Positions 11,561 to 21,805 of a stretch of DNA of 64,000 nucleotides are shown here, one piece after another. The stretch covers positions 6,288,501 to 6,352,500 of the forward strand of contig PUFA01000034.1 in assembly GCA_003508835.1 (NCBI GenBank), given 5' to 3'. The notes under the pieces are model-generated. The model was given only the letters and a program-made list of their open reading frames with translations, had not been told where the DNA came from and did not search any database. Every line of letters starts with the position of its first letter. Position 1 is the first letter of the stretch. The stretch comes from Eonycteris spelaea (lineage: Eukaryota; Chordata; Mammalia; Chiroptera; Pteropodidae). The position numbers were made by a program, and so were the translations under genes.

Positions 11561-12185
11561 CCAAATTTATATTCTCGTGGACACCACTACAAGTCTCTGG
11601 TTTCTAAGTAATTAAAAAAAAAATTATGCTTTCTACATGAAAGACACTGTCACTCCAGCTGCCTTATTCTTTTGCTGAGCAAATATGATCTCTTAGGAGT
11701 CTGAGAGTGAGTGTCTGTCCAGCTTATAACTTTCACATACAAAGTAACAGGGCCTTATTAGACCTATTTTTATTCTTTATCTTTGTGTCTAGCTTGGTTC
11801 ATTCGTGTCAAAAATGGTTCTGGGTTCCTATTGTTTTTCTCAATCAGCGCACCTCTTCTTAGCAACAGAGTAGAATGATTCAGCTTTATTTCAGGAACAC
11901 AAGGGCAGTAGGTGAAATGTGAAAGTCACAAAAATCCAAATGCCTGTGTTTCCAGGCATCAGATTTTACATATTATCTCCTGTAAACTCTTGGAAATCAG
12001 AACTTACATTCTCTGTTTAAGATTGCGATGGATTTGTTTGTTTGTTTGTTTTTTAGATAAATGAGCAAGATTGACAACAGGAAAAATGTGGGAGAGGAGG
12101 ATGCCTGAGTATTACCTGAGTTGGAGAATGAGACAAAGGGGTTTGAAGCGCCCGGAACGCAGGAACGCTTTCTCTGATATACCAC

Positions 12186-12779
12186 CCGGGGGGAGGAAAG
12201 TTTTCTCTCTTAAGGTCCTGCCCTGGGTCTGAAAATTAAACCAACAAAGACAGATTAACAAGAGGAAATCACAAAGATTTATTGAACATAAATTTTACAT
12301 GATGCAGGAGCGTTCATAAACAAGTGAAGACCTGAAGAAAGAGATCTGAGCGCTTCCATGCCAGGTTTGATGAAGAATGGACACTTGTAGAGGCTTACAC
12401 TAGGTTAAGGAGCCTGAAATCAGTACAGTTAACAGGGAGAAACTTAGCAGGTCCTGTTTGCTTGGTTTCTTCTTGGCGACCCTTTGTCTTCAAAGATAAA
12501 GATGCCTGTTTCCTTAGCCATCACATGAGGGTGTTATGACCTGTTTCTGGGAGAAAGGCAGGGAGAAGGTCAGAGTGACCTTCCTGCTCCTGCTGCTTTC
12601 TCACATTCTTTCAGCTGAAAATATTCAAAGGCCAAGGTGCCATATTTGGTGTAGCATTTCCGGAAAAACCACCCACAGTGCTTCGCAAAGCTTGGACTGC
12701 ACACTACCTATACGAATTCCCTGAAAGGCTTAACATGGGCCCCAGGAAACAATGTTAGTAACAAGTTGTTTTCCCCACA
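12186..12779 (-). mobile_element. Solo LTR of an ERV1 (gammaretrovirus-like) element
   Basis: On the minus strand the segment starts TGTGGGGAAAACAACTTG, has a ~480-bp U3-like part, and carries an AATAAA signal (12278-12283). That signal is followed by CTTTGTGATTTCCTCTTGTT and AATCTGTCTTTG, the typical R/U5 layout of ERV1 LTRs. It ends in a CTTTCCTCCCCCCGG tract. No gag, pol or env sequence flanks it, so it is a recombined solo LTR. The open frame inside has no protein meaning. The exact family name and target-site duplication are not resolved, and the left end is decayed while the right end runs into a (CA)n tract. It looks less diverged than the MaLR LTRs in the window. Confidence 0.65.
12278..12283 (-). 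terminator. LTR polyadenylation signal
   Basis: AATAAA on the minus strand (TTTATT on plus) lies within TTCAATAAATCTTTGTG of the solo LTR. It marks the U3/R region of the retroviral LTR. Confidence 0.5.
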
Positions 12780-12791
12780 CACACACACACT
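12779..12791. repeat. Short (CA)n tract
   Basis: Seven CA units abut the U3 end of the LTR. They may obscure its target-site duplication. Confidence 0.7.
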
Positions 12792-13039
12792 CCTCTCCAG
12801 GGTTATTTTACACCCTGACTTGGACAAGGCATGTGTTTAGAGTTCACTAGTCCGTATTGTTCTGCTTCCCTCCATGTTAGTCACTGCAGAGCTTGACACC
12901 AAAGTCCCTATTGTAAATATGAGACAAGAAATGATTTTGCTGAAGATCCTCACCACTCCTGAAAAAGCAAACAACCTATATACTAGAAATTAGTAAAATT
13001 AAGTCTAAACTTATGCAGGAAATAAAAGATAAGGGGATT

Positions 13040-13225
13040 AGGTAAATTTGCACTTAGGATGTTATACAGTGTTATCCTGAGTCTATAAAACAAAATCCCA
13101 AACAAAACAGAATATCGCAAAATATTAAAAAGTGATATGTCTGATGGCATTATGATTTTTATCTTTTTTACTTTTCTGTAACTTTTTATAATAATCAATG
13201 TCTCATTTTCATAATGAGAAAGAAA
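13040..13225 (+). repeat. Old L1M/HAL1-type 3' end
   Basis: ATTATGATTTTTATCTTTTT, TACTTTTCTGTAACTTTTTA and TAATAATCAATG in sequence match the 'gatttttattttcttttgcttttctgtattttc...ataatcag' tail seen in old L1M/HAL1 copies. Strongly diverged. Confidence 0.45.
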
Positions 13226-13325
13226 ACAGAATATCATAAAAAATACAAATGGGTTGGATGAGAATCTTAGTGAATCCCCACATATTCGTATTACCATATA
13301 TCACAGCTCTCCATGATTGAAGAAT

Positions 13326-13523
13326 CAGGGGTCCAGCAGCTGAGCCAAATCCAGCCCGGCTTCCTGCTTTTGTAAATAGAGTTTTACTGGAACGTGGCCG
13401 CACTCGTCCATTTCGGTATTGCCTGTGACCACAACAGCAGTGCTGAGTAGTTATTACAAAGACCAAGTGGCCCCCAAAGTAAAATACTATCTGATCCTTT
13501 ATAGAAAATGTTTGCTGACACTG
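13326..13523 (+). mobile_element. hAT-Charlie non-autonomous DNA transposon
   Basis: The copy starts CAGGGGTCCAGCAGCTGAGC. It carries CAAATCCAGCCCGGCTTCCT and TTTGTAAATAGAGTTTTACT plus GGAACGTGGCCGCACTCGTC, and ends AGAAAATGTTTGCTGACA. These match the abundant MER1-group hAT element with 'caaatccggcccgccgcctgtttttgtaaataaagttttattggaacacagcc' and a 'tttgctgacccctg' terminus. The inverted termini CAGGGGTC/(GACACTGG) are partly decayed. Boundaries come from the recalled consensus. Confidence 0.7.
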
Positions 13524-14345
13524 GCAATAGGTATTCTTCTTTTTCATGAAAGAGAACTGGAAGGAAGCAAAGTCCCTTGCCCTGGGCGTCTGAAATTCTC
13601 CTGGACCACCGAAAGAGTGTCTTGGAATTCTGCCACCGCCATGACTGTGCTGATGAACAGCACAAGCCTGAAGTCCAGATAGTCCCTGGTAACCTATGAG
13701 ACAAAAAAAATATTTGAGGATTAATGGCTATAAACAAAAAAGAACCATTGTTATAAATTGAATCATTAGCTAAGGAGTCAATTCCTATTTTTTTTTATGA
13801 TAAAATCTCAATATGTATTCATTCATCATACCCTCAGTATTGAGGAACTACATGTAACATGCTACATGTGAGAGCTACGCACAATGACACAGTCCCCACC
13901 CCGGTGAAGTTCTAATATCGGTTCCGGAAGTCGTCTTGGATCTCAGCTTGCCTGGACGACTTGTATGCAGGGAAACTGGATTCCAGTTCTACCTTCACTT
14001 TATGTGACTTTACTTGAAAATCGTACTTACACCAGGTTGATGAAAATGGGTTCCAAAGTGCTTTAACAGCCGCCTCCAGCAAGTGTTGCCCTCACGGGCG
14101 CAGTATTCAGTGTGTGAAGCTGGTGCACCAATTTGAAAGGTTATGTCCCAGAGGGTTGCCGAAGTTGACATGGACAGCCAGCTAGGTGGAGAGTGGAGGA
14201 CAGGTGCAGCACTGAAAAGGGACAACAGTAAGGACCAAAAGGTTGGAGTGAGGAGAATCAGAGCAGCTCCCACAGCAGACTTTCGAAGAGGCCAGAAAGG
14301 ATCGAGAAGGCAGCGTTTCATTGGCTTTACATAGAGGGTGGCAGC
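13524..14345. other. Unique intergenic sequence, no gene seen
   Basis: Both strands contain overlapping open frames up to about 120 codons but no domain, start context or splice logic. Nothing repeat-like is placed with confidence. Confidence 0.5.
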
Positions 14346-14349
14346 CAAA

Positions 14350-14605
14350 TACCCACAAGATACACACATGCACATTCACACCACACCACCCATATGCACA
14401 CTCATACACATACACACCCCAAATACACACACACCACCACACCTGCACGCCCTTACCACACCGCTCATATGCACACTGGTACATATCACAACCATACCAC
14501 ATGTATACACTTATACACACACGTACACACATACCACACACATGCACAGGCATGCCACACCACTCAGACACACACATACACGCATGCAGGCCACACTGCC
14601 CTCCT
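14350..14605. repeat. Degenerate CA-rich cryptic minisatellite
   Basis: The segment is a patchwork of CACA, CATACA, CACCA and CATGCA words, almost free of T-runs and G. Two similar blocks contain CATATGCACACT and lie about 75 bp apart, which suggests decayed higher-order units. Six open frames cross it on both strands with His/Thr/Tyr or Cys/Val-rich compositions, which is expected from the bias and not from coding. Confidence 0.8.
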
Positions 14606-14944
14606 ACCACAATTCAAGTAAGAAACGTTAATGATGCATCTAAAACAGCCAACTTGTTTTTCACATCAGCGACATGTTTCTAGTTTAAATTCAAATTGTT
14701 CATTTAATTTCCCAGCCTCCTCGCATCCCCAGCACCCACCAGCTATTCCAGTCAGCAGGGTCCCATGCCCCCCGGGGGGAAAAGGATATACTGTTCTGAA
14801 CCTGGTTTACTTCATCTGTTGAAAAATAAAATAAAGTGAGCTGAGCTAAACAAACTTCTTCCTGAATAGAGTAACCTTACTCTTTGTTTTCTGCTGAAAT
14901 GTCTGACAGATGGGCATCTGATGGAAGATAGTGGTTTTAATGAT

Positions 14945-15090
14945 CGTGTGAATACTTCAGTTCCCATTTTGCCTTGCCACTAACTGAGTTGCTTTGAGCA
15001 AAGCCCTTCTCTCCAGCCCTTTCTGTTTCTTTGTTTATAAAACCTGAGGGTTATCTGATCTTAGCCTAGGGTTCAGAAATTTGTCAACAC
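14945..15090 (+). repeat. MIR SINE (fragment)
   Basis: TTGCCACTAACTGAGTTGCT, TTGAGCAAAGCCCTTCTCTC, then TTTCTTTGTTTATAAAACCT follow the MIR order 'gccacttactagctgtgtgaccttgggcaagt...ctcagtttcctcatctgtaaaatg'. Confidence 0.55.
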
Positions 15091-16260
15091 TAAAATCTAA
15101 TGCACTGTTTTCCAGGGCATGGCTATGCGCATTTTTTCCCCCTGGGGAGGAGGGACTGTGACTTCCAGAGGATTCATCAAAGGTTCAAAGTAGAGAAATA
15201 GCTTCTTACAATAATAAGATTTCACAATTTTTATGATTCCATAGCAGATTTTATGGAATTAGAAATTGGCCTAGGGCAAAAACTTTAGGTCAGCAGAATT
15301 TGTCCCAACTTTTCTCCACATTAATTGAGGTTAGGGATTCTTAGGGATTCTTCTTTGCCAAATACTTTCATGGAACCAAGGATCTTTGTGGAGTGGAGAA
15401 AACACCTCTAACTATTTTTCCTCAGGGTAATGTGAAATTAATGTATGAGCTCCCAGGGCATTTGCCTCGAGAAAGAAAACCTACCCAGAAGGAAGAAACA
15501 CTTTACTTAGCAAATGGGAACTTACTGATAAAAATGGGGCTTTAGGTGTCCATGTGGGGAGATGTTGAGTTTAGTTGGGACAGATTTAGCACTTTGTTGG
15601 CACTGAGCCTTGAAAAGGAGTACGATCTGGTGGTCCCTCATCCCTAAATGTAATTAAAAATAAAACTTTACTTTGACAGTGGCATAAAACTTGCATGTCC
15701 GCTAAATTAAAGTAGCTTCTTTCTGAATAATTCCAATTTGGTATGTATTTATCAAAACTAAACTTACTTTCTCCTTTGTTTTTTGGCGGGCAGGGTCCCT
15801 GCTTGACTGGTGGATCTCAAGACCTGACTGGGTTCAGGACCCCTGCCCTCACACCTCTAAGAGCATCTTCTATAGGTGACCACCTACTCCACCCCTACGC
15901 GAAGCAGGTTCTCACTCGCTCTACGGTGAACCTGGCTTTACTGTTGGCAGAAAAAGAACTAAAACAGGCAAAGAATGAAAGAATTTCCTTCTGGCTGACA
16001 AACAACTCCTACTTGTTGCTACTAATGGAAAATCTATTTTTACTCTTCTGTGCCCCAGCAATGGAGTTGATCTTTATGACACAAAGAAACCCTCAGCCAA
16101 AATTCTAAAAAGAGCATTTCTCTTTGGAGACTATAAACTCAAAATTTCTTCTCTAGGAAAGCACACTACAGTATTTTAGTTGAGGAGACTCTGCCCACAG
16201 TGCACGTTCCATAAAAATGGTGGACCCCCCCCCAACCCAATGAAAGCACAGTTGACTATC
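15091..16260. other. Unique intergenic sequence, no gene seen
   Basis: No exon or named repeat is supported. Two small curiosities are a direct repeat of TTAGGGATTC near 15331-15351 and an imperfect inverted repeat at 15788-15848. The 121-codon plus-strand frame at 15743-16108 has no recognisable domain and no splice context. Confidence 0.5.
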
Positions 16261-16265
16261 AAAGA

Positions 16266-16300
16266 TGTTCACACACACACACACACGCACACGCACACAG
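16266..16300. repeat. (CA)n microsatellite
   Basis: CA units are interrupted by two CG steps (ACACGCACACGCACACAG). A poly-T run follows at about 16305-16315. Confidence 0.85.
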
Positions 16301-16429
16301 ACATTTTTTTTTTTTCACCAAAGATAACCACGCAGTTGAAGCCTGCCATTTAATTTTTCCTATTGTGGTCACGGAGAAATGAGTTTTTATTCTCGTACTG
16401 GAATTAGCCAGTCCTAGGCCAACATGGAA

Positions 16430-16600
16430 ATCCCATTTACAAGCTCTGAGACCATGAGAAAACAGCTTCACTTCTCAGAGCCACGGTTCTGCCTTGCGCA
16501 ATGAGGAGATGATGATATTTACTCTGTAGAGGTGTGGTGAGCATTGAAGGCACGTCTGCCACACGCACAGCATTGGGAATAGACCCCATACATGGTAGAC
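16430..16600 (+). repeat. MIR SINE (fragment)
   Basis: AGCTTCACTTCTCAGAGCCA, then 'atgaggagatgatgatatttac' and 'ggtgtggtgagcattgaag' parallel the MIR core 'cctctctgtgcctcagtttcc...aaatggggataataatagtacctac...ttgtgaggattaaatg'. Confidence 0.5.
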
Positions 16601-18140
16601 ATTGTTTGATCATTTTAATTCTAAATATCTTTACAACTTTTGGGCAAAACCTGTTCCTTTGTGCCAAAACAGTTTGGTTTTCTTTTTTATAAATATAAAG
16701 TTTAAAAGACCTTAGACACAAGGAGGTCTGCCTCCTCTCTTTCTGGTGAGAAAGGCCTGTGTTCCAAGAAACGTTTATGACGAAGCCGCAGTTGGGATTT
16801 TCCCGTCATGACCCCATTTGTGAGAAATACACTCATGTAGCTTCCTGAGCGCAAAACCGGCACCATGAGGGAACCGGACCCTAAGAATCATGAATATATC
16901 ACTTACTTCTACCTTTCATTCAACTACTGCATTACTTTCCTCACGATAAGAGCCAAGATCAGCAACTGTCATCCAATCCGGGCCTGGTAACGTTCGAGCT
17001 GGATTCAGATATGGCTCCCGAGTCTCACACTCACACACTTCTTCCTCTTCCAAACGCTGCTGTTTTGTCGAACCAGAAGCCTTCTTTTGGAGACGTTTGT
17101 CTATTAGCACATACCCATCGCGCCATCTGGCCAGTGGGGTTGGCCAAGCTTGAGTTCAAGCCTTCTAAGATAAAAATTAATTAAAAACAATATTTAAAAG
17201 GAGACTGTGGTTTCTCCTTGATGGGTAGTCTGGCTTCCCCTCACCCTCATGCTCCTGGAGAGTTGGGTGAGGGGACGCTGCCAAGGCTGATTCTGCTAGC
17301 CTGAGTCTGTGAAGAGACTGCCCTCTGGAAGACAGAAGAGACAGCCCCTGCCTCCAGCCTCTCTTCTTGTCTCATTGCTTGCCTTCTCTTACTGCCTTTC
17401 ATTTCCCTTTCCCTCCATTTTTTTTGGGCTGGGCCAGCCTTTCACGACATTATTTTTAGTTCTCCTACGGCAGCCCTGACTTGTTGCTCTCGTTTCTCCC
17501 TTTTCCCTTTACCAAGGATGTGCGATTGTTTTTCTGCTTGTGCATTCAAGGGCGTCGGGAACATTGTGTGCTTATGGTTAACCCCTTGCATTTCCCCGAG
17601 GTGCTTTCTTCAGCTGCTCATGAACTTTTAATTTTTTCCAGGCTTGTGTGTTTTGTCCAGACTGCAGCTTTTCTGGAGCCGGGCTGGCCTCTTTGTTTTG
17701 GGGAAGCTTATTGCTTCACAGTAAGACCATCTGACAGTTGTTATCTGCGACCTGAGAGACAGAACTGCCAGCGATGAGAGCCAGAGGCAGCGACGAGCTG
17801 TTCCCTCAGGACTCCCAGCTCCCCGGCCCCCACCACCATCTGGGACCACCCGAGGAAAGACACCAGTGTGACACCAAATGTTCATGGCAGGACGCAAAGT
17901 TTCTCTACAGCCTTGGTCTGTCCTTGAGTCCCTGACAGGGGTGAGAATCATCAGATTTATCTGTATGGACGTCATCTTCTCTCCCTCTTTCTTCTCTCCC
18001 CTCTCATCTTCCTTCCTTCCTTTCATCTCTACCTTTCACAGAAATCTGTGGGCTGGCCACTGGGGGACAGCTCCCCAGGAGGCAAGCTCAATGGCAGCTA
18101 TAACGCAGTACAAGCCAGTGAACCGTATCTTCAAGGAGGT
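16600..18140. other. Unique intergenic sequence, no gene seen
   Basis: Parts are GC-richer than the surroundings, for example 17760-17870, but no CpG island, promoter motif or exon can be supported. Long frames at 17628-18026 (minus) and 17878-18402 (plus) overlap each other in antisense and run into an L2 copy. Confidence 0.5.
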
Positions 18141-18149
18141 TCCCAATTC

Positions 18150-18545
18150 CAGGGCCAACTGGCCTCTGCCTGCCTTTGCCCACTCTGCTACCAGCTCAGT
18201 CCCCACTAAGAGCATTCATGTTCATGGTCCCCTCCTTCCGAAATGCTCTGGCTTTGGGACTCCTGGTAGGTGCTTTTGTCTTCTCTTGACCTCAGTCCAA
18301 TCTTCCCTTCCCAGAGTGGCTTCTGCTTTTCTCCCCCTGTCCCAATCACTCTTTATTGTGCGTATGTTGTTTTATTTTCTTCACAGCGCTATCTTCATTT
18401 GAAATCATCTCTGCGTGTTATTTGTTACTTGCTAATTCACTGCCTTCACCCACCCTCCCACCCTAAACCTATCTTTCTCTCCCTGTGTCCCCCCAGTGCC
18501 TGACACATAGTTTGTCCTCAATAAATATCTGTTGAATGAATGGAT
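18150..18545 (+). repeat. L2 LINE 3' region
   Basis: A long CT-rich L2-like body ends in AGTGCCTGACACATAGTTTG, TCCTCAATAAATATCTGTTG and AATGAATGG. This is the diagnostic L2 3' terminus. The left edge is uncertain because the body is diverged. Confidence 0.75.
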
Positions 18546-18599
18546 AAATAGATACTTCAAAGGGGACATAAGAAATAACAAAAAAAACCCCATAAATAA

Positions 18600-18810
18600 T
18601 AATAATTATGTGACTGACTTTTTTTGTTATTTTACCAAGCACTGTTTTATGTATATTATCTCCAATCTTCCAAACAATTAGCAGAGAGAGTATTATTTAT
18701 ATTGCCAAAAAACAGGAGGCTCCTAATGCTTTGGAATTTTCCCAAGGCCACCCACCTAGTGAGGGATGGACCTGGGATCCATCCTCAGACAGGTCTGCCT
18801 CTAAAGCCAA
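18600..18810 (-). repeat. MIR SINE
   Basis: CCAAGCACTGTTTTATGTAT, TATCTCCAATCTTCCAAAC, then 'aaacaggaggct', 'caaggccacccacctagtgag' and 'cctgggatcc' follow the reverse MIR order through to the tRNA-derived end. Confidence 0.65.
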
Positions 18811-19105
18811 CAGTCATTCTTTCCTCTTGACCGTGATGTCTAATACACGTAAACAACTATAATACAAGCCAGAAAGCGATAAACTCCATGAGAGGTACAG
18901 ATAAAACAGCATGGGAATTCAAGGGAGGAAGAAGTGGCCTCTGGATGAGAGGAAACAGGAAAGGGTTGTGACAAGGTGATCTTGTTTTTCTGGACCTCGT
19001 GTCCCCGAAGACTGTAGGGAGGGAGGTGGGGCGATTCGAACAGTTGGAGGTGGAATGTGAAATCCCAGGTGCATTGGAGGAGAATGCCGAAGGCTACCAT
19101 GGGAC

Positions 19106-19154
19106 TGTGTGTGTGTGTGTGTGTGTGTGTGAGTGTGCGCGCGTGTGCGCGCAT
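19106..19154. repeat. (GT)n microsatellite with GC interruptions
   Basis: About 12 pure GT units are followed by GAGTGTGCGCGCGTGTGCGC. The alternating purine-pyrimidine run is a potential Z-DNA former. Confidence 0.9.
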
Positions 19155-20155
19155 GGTAGTAGGGGGTTAGAAAAGCAAGAATGACAAGACGAGTTTAAAT
19201 TATGTTCCAAGAAGCGCAATAGTTGTAGTAAGGAGTATTTTTTTTTTAATCCAGTTCTAACTTTGATTTGATTTAAAGTACACATCTGTATCTACTACAG
19301 TAAGAGCTTCATATAAACATCTATAATCCCACATTTCTGTTTAATCAGAGCACACTATTTCTCTACCAAAAAAAAAAATGTATTTTCTTATTGAGTTACA
19401 TTTTAATTTCAGATGTAGTCTAAATGTTCCCAGGCTTGTCTCACCGGGGGAAGAGGCGTGTGTCACATGTGACCACTTTACCACTTACACACAAGTTTTC
19501 ATGATTCAGTGCCCCCATCTACTTGAGTAAGATGTATGTTCCTGCGAAGTCTCTGCCCAGATTTTCCTGAGTCTTCATGGAACTAGTCCTTTGCAGACTA
19601 GTTTCTCTCGCTTGCTGCTCTCTCCTATCTCTGCTCCTGGATGCTGCGGCCTCCGCAGGCACTGAGACTCTGTGCTTTGGGCCAAGCCCCCTGCCTTTGA
19701 CTCCAAACCTGAAGAGTCCCAAGTTTCCCAATCGGCTGCGCTCCTTCGAGTCCTCCTAGTACTGGATCTATACACTGTGTCCTCACGGGACAGAGACAAA
19801 GGCCTTCTCTTGCCTAAGGGTTAAGACTTGTGGGGAGGCCTGGAAACCAGAATGCAAAGCACAGTGAAAGGACTGGCAGTCATGATTGAGTCCACTTAGC
19901 TCGATACCTATATGTTGTTAGGAGCTGAATGTAAACATTATAAATGATGATGTCATTTATATGATGACCCCGATGATGTCAATATGATAGCAATAATATA
20001 ACATAATGGAGGCTAATGTAAATACGCTGATTTCCTGATCTTTCAGGCAAAGAGACAGAATATATAATTTCTAGCTGATAAAGCAAATGGTTGAAGTAGA
20101 AGTATATTGTTAAAGTATAAAGGTAAATATTAGGAACTAAAACATAATAGTGGAA
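19155..20155. other. Unique intergenic sequence, no gene seen
   Basis: No supported exon. Near 19940-19995 there are two closely spaced GATGATGTCA words, the core of a CRE/ATF-like site, in low-complexity ATGAT-rich sequence. A regulatory role cannot be shown. Confidence 0.45.
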
Positions 20156-20159
20156 GAAA

Positions 20160-20540
20160 AAATACTGGGGCAGAAATAGAACTATAAAAATTCTGATCTA
20201 CTGTGATGGAAAGATCTCCAAGATATATTGTTAAGTGAAAAAAGCAAGGTGTGAAAAAGAGAGCTTTGTATATTATCAGTATGTAGAAAAGGAGAAAAAA
20301 GATATGTTTGTGTTGCCTTGCATATATAAATTTATAAACATATCAGAAGGATAATAAGAAGGTGAAATCATGGTTGTGTGGTGTGTGTGTATGTGTGTGT
20401 GTTAGGCGTGGGGGGAGAGAGTCGGAACCAAATGGGTGAAAAAAGGCTTTTTCAAGTATAGCTCTGTGTATGTACTTTTTGTTGTTTGAATTATATGAAT
20501 CTATTACCTATTCAAAATATTAAATAGATAACTTGAAAAA
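20160..20540 (+). repeat. Old L1M/HAL1-type 3' end
   Basis: GGAAAGATCTCCAAGATATA, TTGTTAAGTGAAAAAAGCAA and GGTG, then 'tatgtaca...ttgaattatatgaatctattacctattcaaaa' match the common tail with 'caagatatattgttaagtgaaaaaagcaaggtg...ttgaattttgtaccatg...tattacctattcaaaaa'. A GT-rich insert lies at 20372-20402. Confidence 0.6.
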
Positions 20541-21184
20541 AAAGTTAAAAATTTATGCTGCTGTGGTTATATATGTGCTTGCCACAAGTGATGATCCTTC
20601 AAATGTTGCTTTCTGAGGCATTCTTGGATTAAACTGAAAATAAATGAATGGTAACAATTTTATTTCGGAAGTGTAATTATAGCACTTTTAATCTGGAGTG
20701 GACTTTAATGATCATCCGATGAAATTCAAAACCTCATTTACCAGGTAAGAAAGGAGGAACCTGGAAAATCTAAGTGGACTGTTTCATCTACTGTCAGAAT
20801 TAATGTGGAACGGAGAAGCCTGTATTTTCCTATTGATTTGCTGGCAATTTACTTTAATTCTCATTTATATAATTGAGTCTAGGCTATTTTGTCTCCCTCG
20901 TTCTTACTCAGATGGCTCTTCCTTAGAGAAGAATGGTGTCATGACTACTTCATGCTTCTTCCAAGCTCATTTTCCCACAGTGGGGGCTGGACCCTCGAAG
21001 ATGGCCAGAGACTAGAACTGCAGCTAAATCCCCTGCGTGCAGGAGCATTTTGCTTGGTCTCGTTCAGACATTATGTATCACATAATAATAACTCAAAGGA
21101 AAAGGAATTTCATTCTGGAAGCCAAGAATTTTCAGTAATTTAGGGGGCTCGTGTAAGTTGTCTATTTGTTGGACTAATAACAAT

Positions 21185-21388
21185 AATAAATAGTAAGGCT
21201 AACACTTATTGGGCTCTCTATAAGCAAGGAACTGAACTAGGTGATCTACCTGAGTAAACTTAATTAATCTTCATAACAACGCTGTGAGACAGGCTGTCAT
21301 GAAACCCATTAGAGAGCGGAAGACACTGGGCCTTGCAGAGGTTAACTGGCTCAAGTGTGCAGAACTGGTCAGTAGGGGCACCAAGTTG
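21185..21388 (-). repeat. MIR SINE
   Basis: TAACACTTATTGGGCTCTCT, ATAAGCAAGGAACTGAACTA, 'cttcataacaacgctgtgagacaggc', 'ttgcagaggttaactggctcaagtgtgcagaactgg' give a nearly full reverse MIR. The right end abuts the L1 3'UTR directly. Confidence 0.75.
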
Positions 21389-21389
21389 C

Positions 21390-21805
21390 AGTTTTCACCC
21401 AAACCCCTAATCTCCCTCCCCTCCGGCAATCACCACTTTGTCTTCTGTATCTGTGAGTCTGTTTTCATTTAGTTTGTTCATTTTTTTCCCCCTTAGATTC
21501 GGTATATAAGTGAAATCATATGGTATTTGACTTTCTCTGCCTGACTCATTTCACTCAGCATAATACACTCTAGGTCCATCCATGTTGTTGCAAATAAGAT
21601 TTCATTTTTTTTTAATGACTGAGTGATATTCCATTGCGCATAACACACACACACACACACACACACATATCATAACTTCTTTATCAAATCATCTATTGAT
21701 AGGTACTTAAGTTGCCTCCATATCTTGTGTATTGTGAATAGTGCCACTGTAAACATAGGGGTGCATAGATCTTGACAAACTAGTGTTTTGGAATTGGGGT
21801 AGTGA
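21390..21805 (-). repeat. L1 3'UTR segment (truncated)
   Basis: On the minus strand the segment contains ATGCACCCCTATGTTTACAG, 'tggcactattcacaatacacaagatatggaggcaac', 'tggacctagagtgtattatgctgagtgaaat' and 'ggtgattgccggaggggaggg'. These are standard L1 3'-end landmarks. A (CA)n tract (21643-21667) sits inside. The usual far 3' sequence and A-tail are missing at the MIR junction. Confidence 0.75.
21643..21667. repeat. (CA)n microsatellite inside L1
   Basis: Twelve CA units interrupt the L1 3'UTR next to 'tcataacttctttatc'. Confidence 0.9.

Noticed and set aside
12186..12779. A possible full endogenous retrovirus around the ERV1-type LTR
   Set aside because: No second LTR, primer-binding site followed by gag/pol/env, or retroviral protein motif flanks it, so it is a solo LTR.
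13209..13737. Overlapping minus-strand frames of 112 and 117 codons
   Set aside because: They cross a hAT-Charlie element and old L1 tail and contain no family motif.
14182..14683. Overlapping Cys/Val-rich and His/Thr-rich frames on both strands
   Set aside because: They are translations of a CA-rich minisatellite and not proteins.
17878..18402. 174-codon plus-strand open frame
   Set aside because: Its 3' half lies in an L2 copy, and a 132-codon frame overlaps it in antisense. No start context or splice sites support it.
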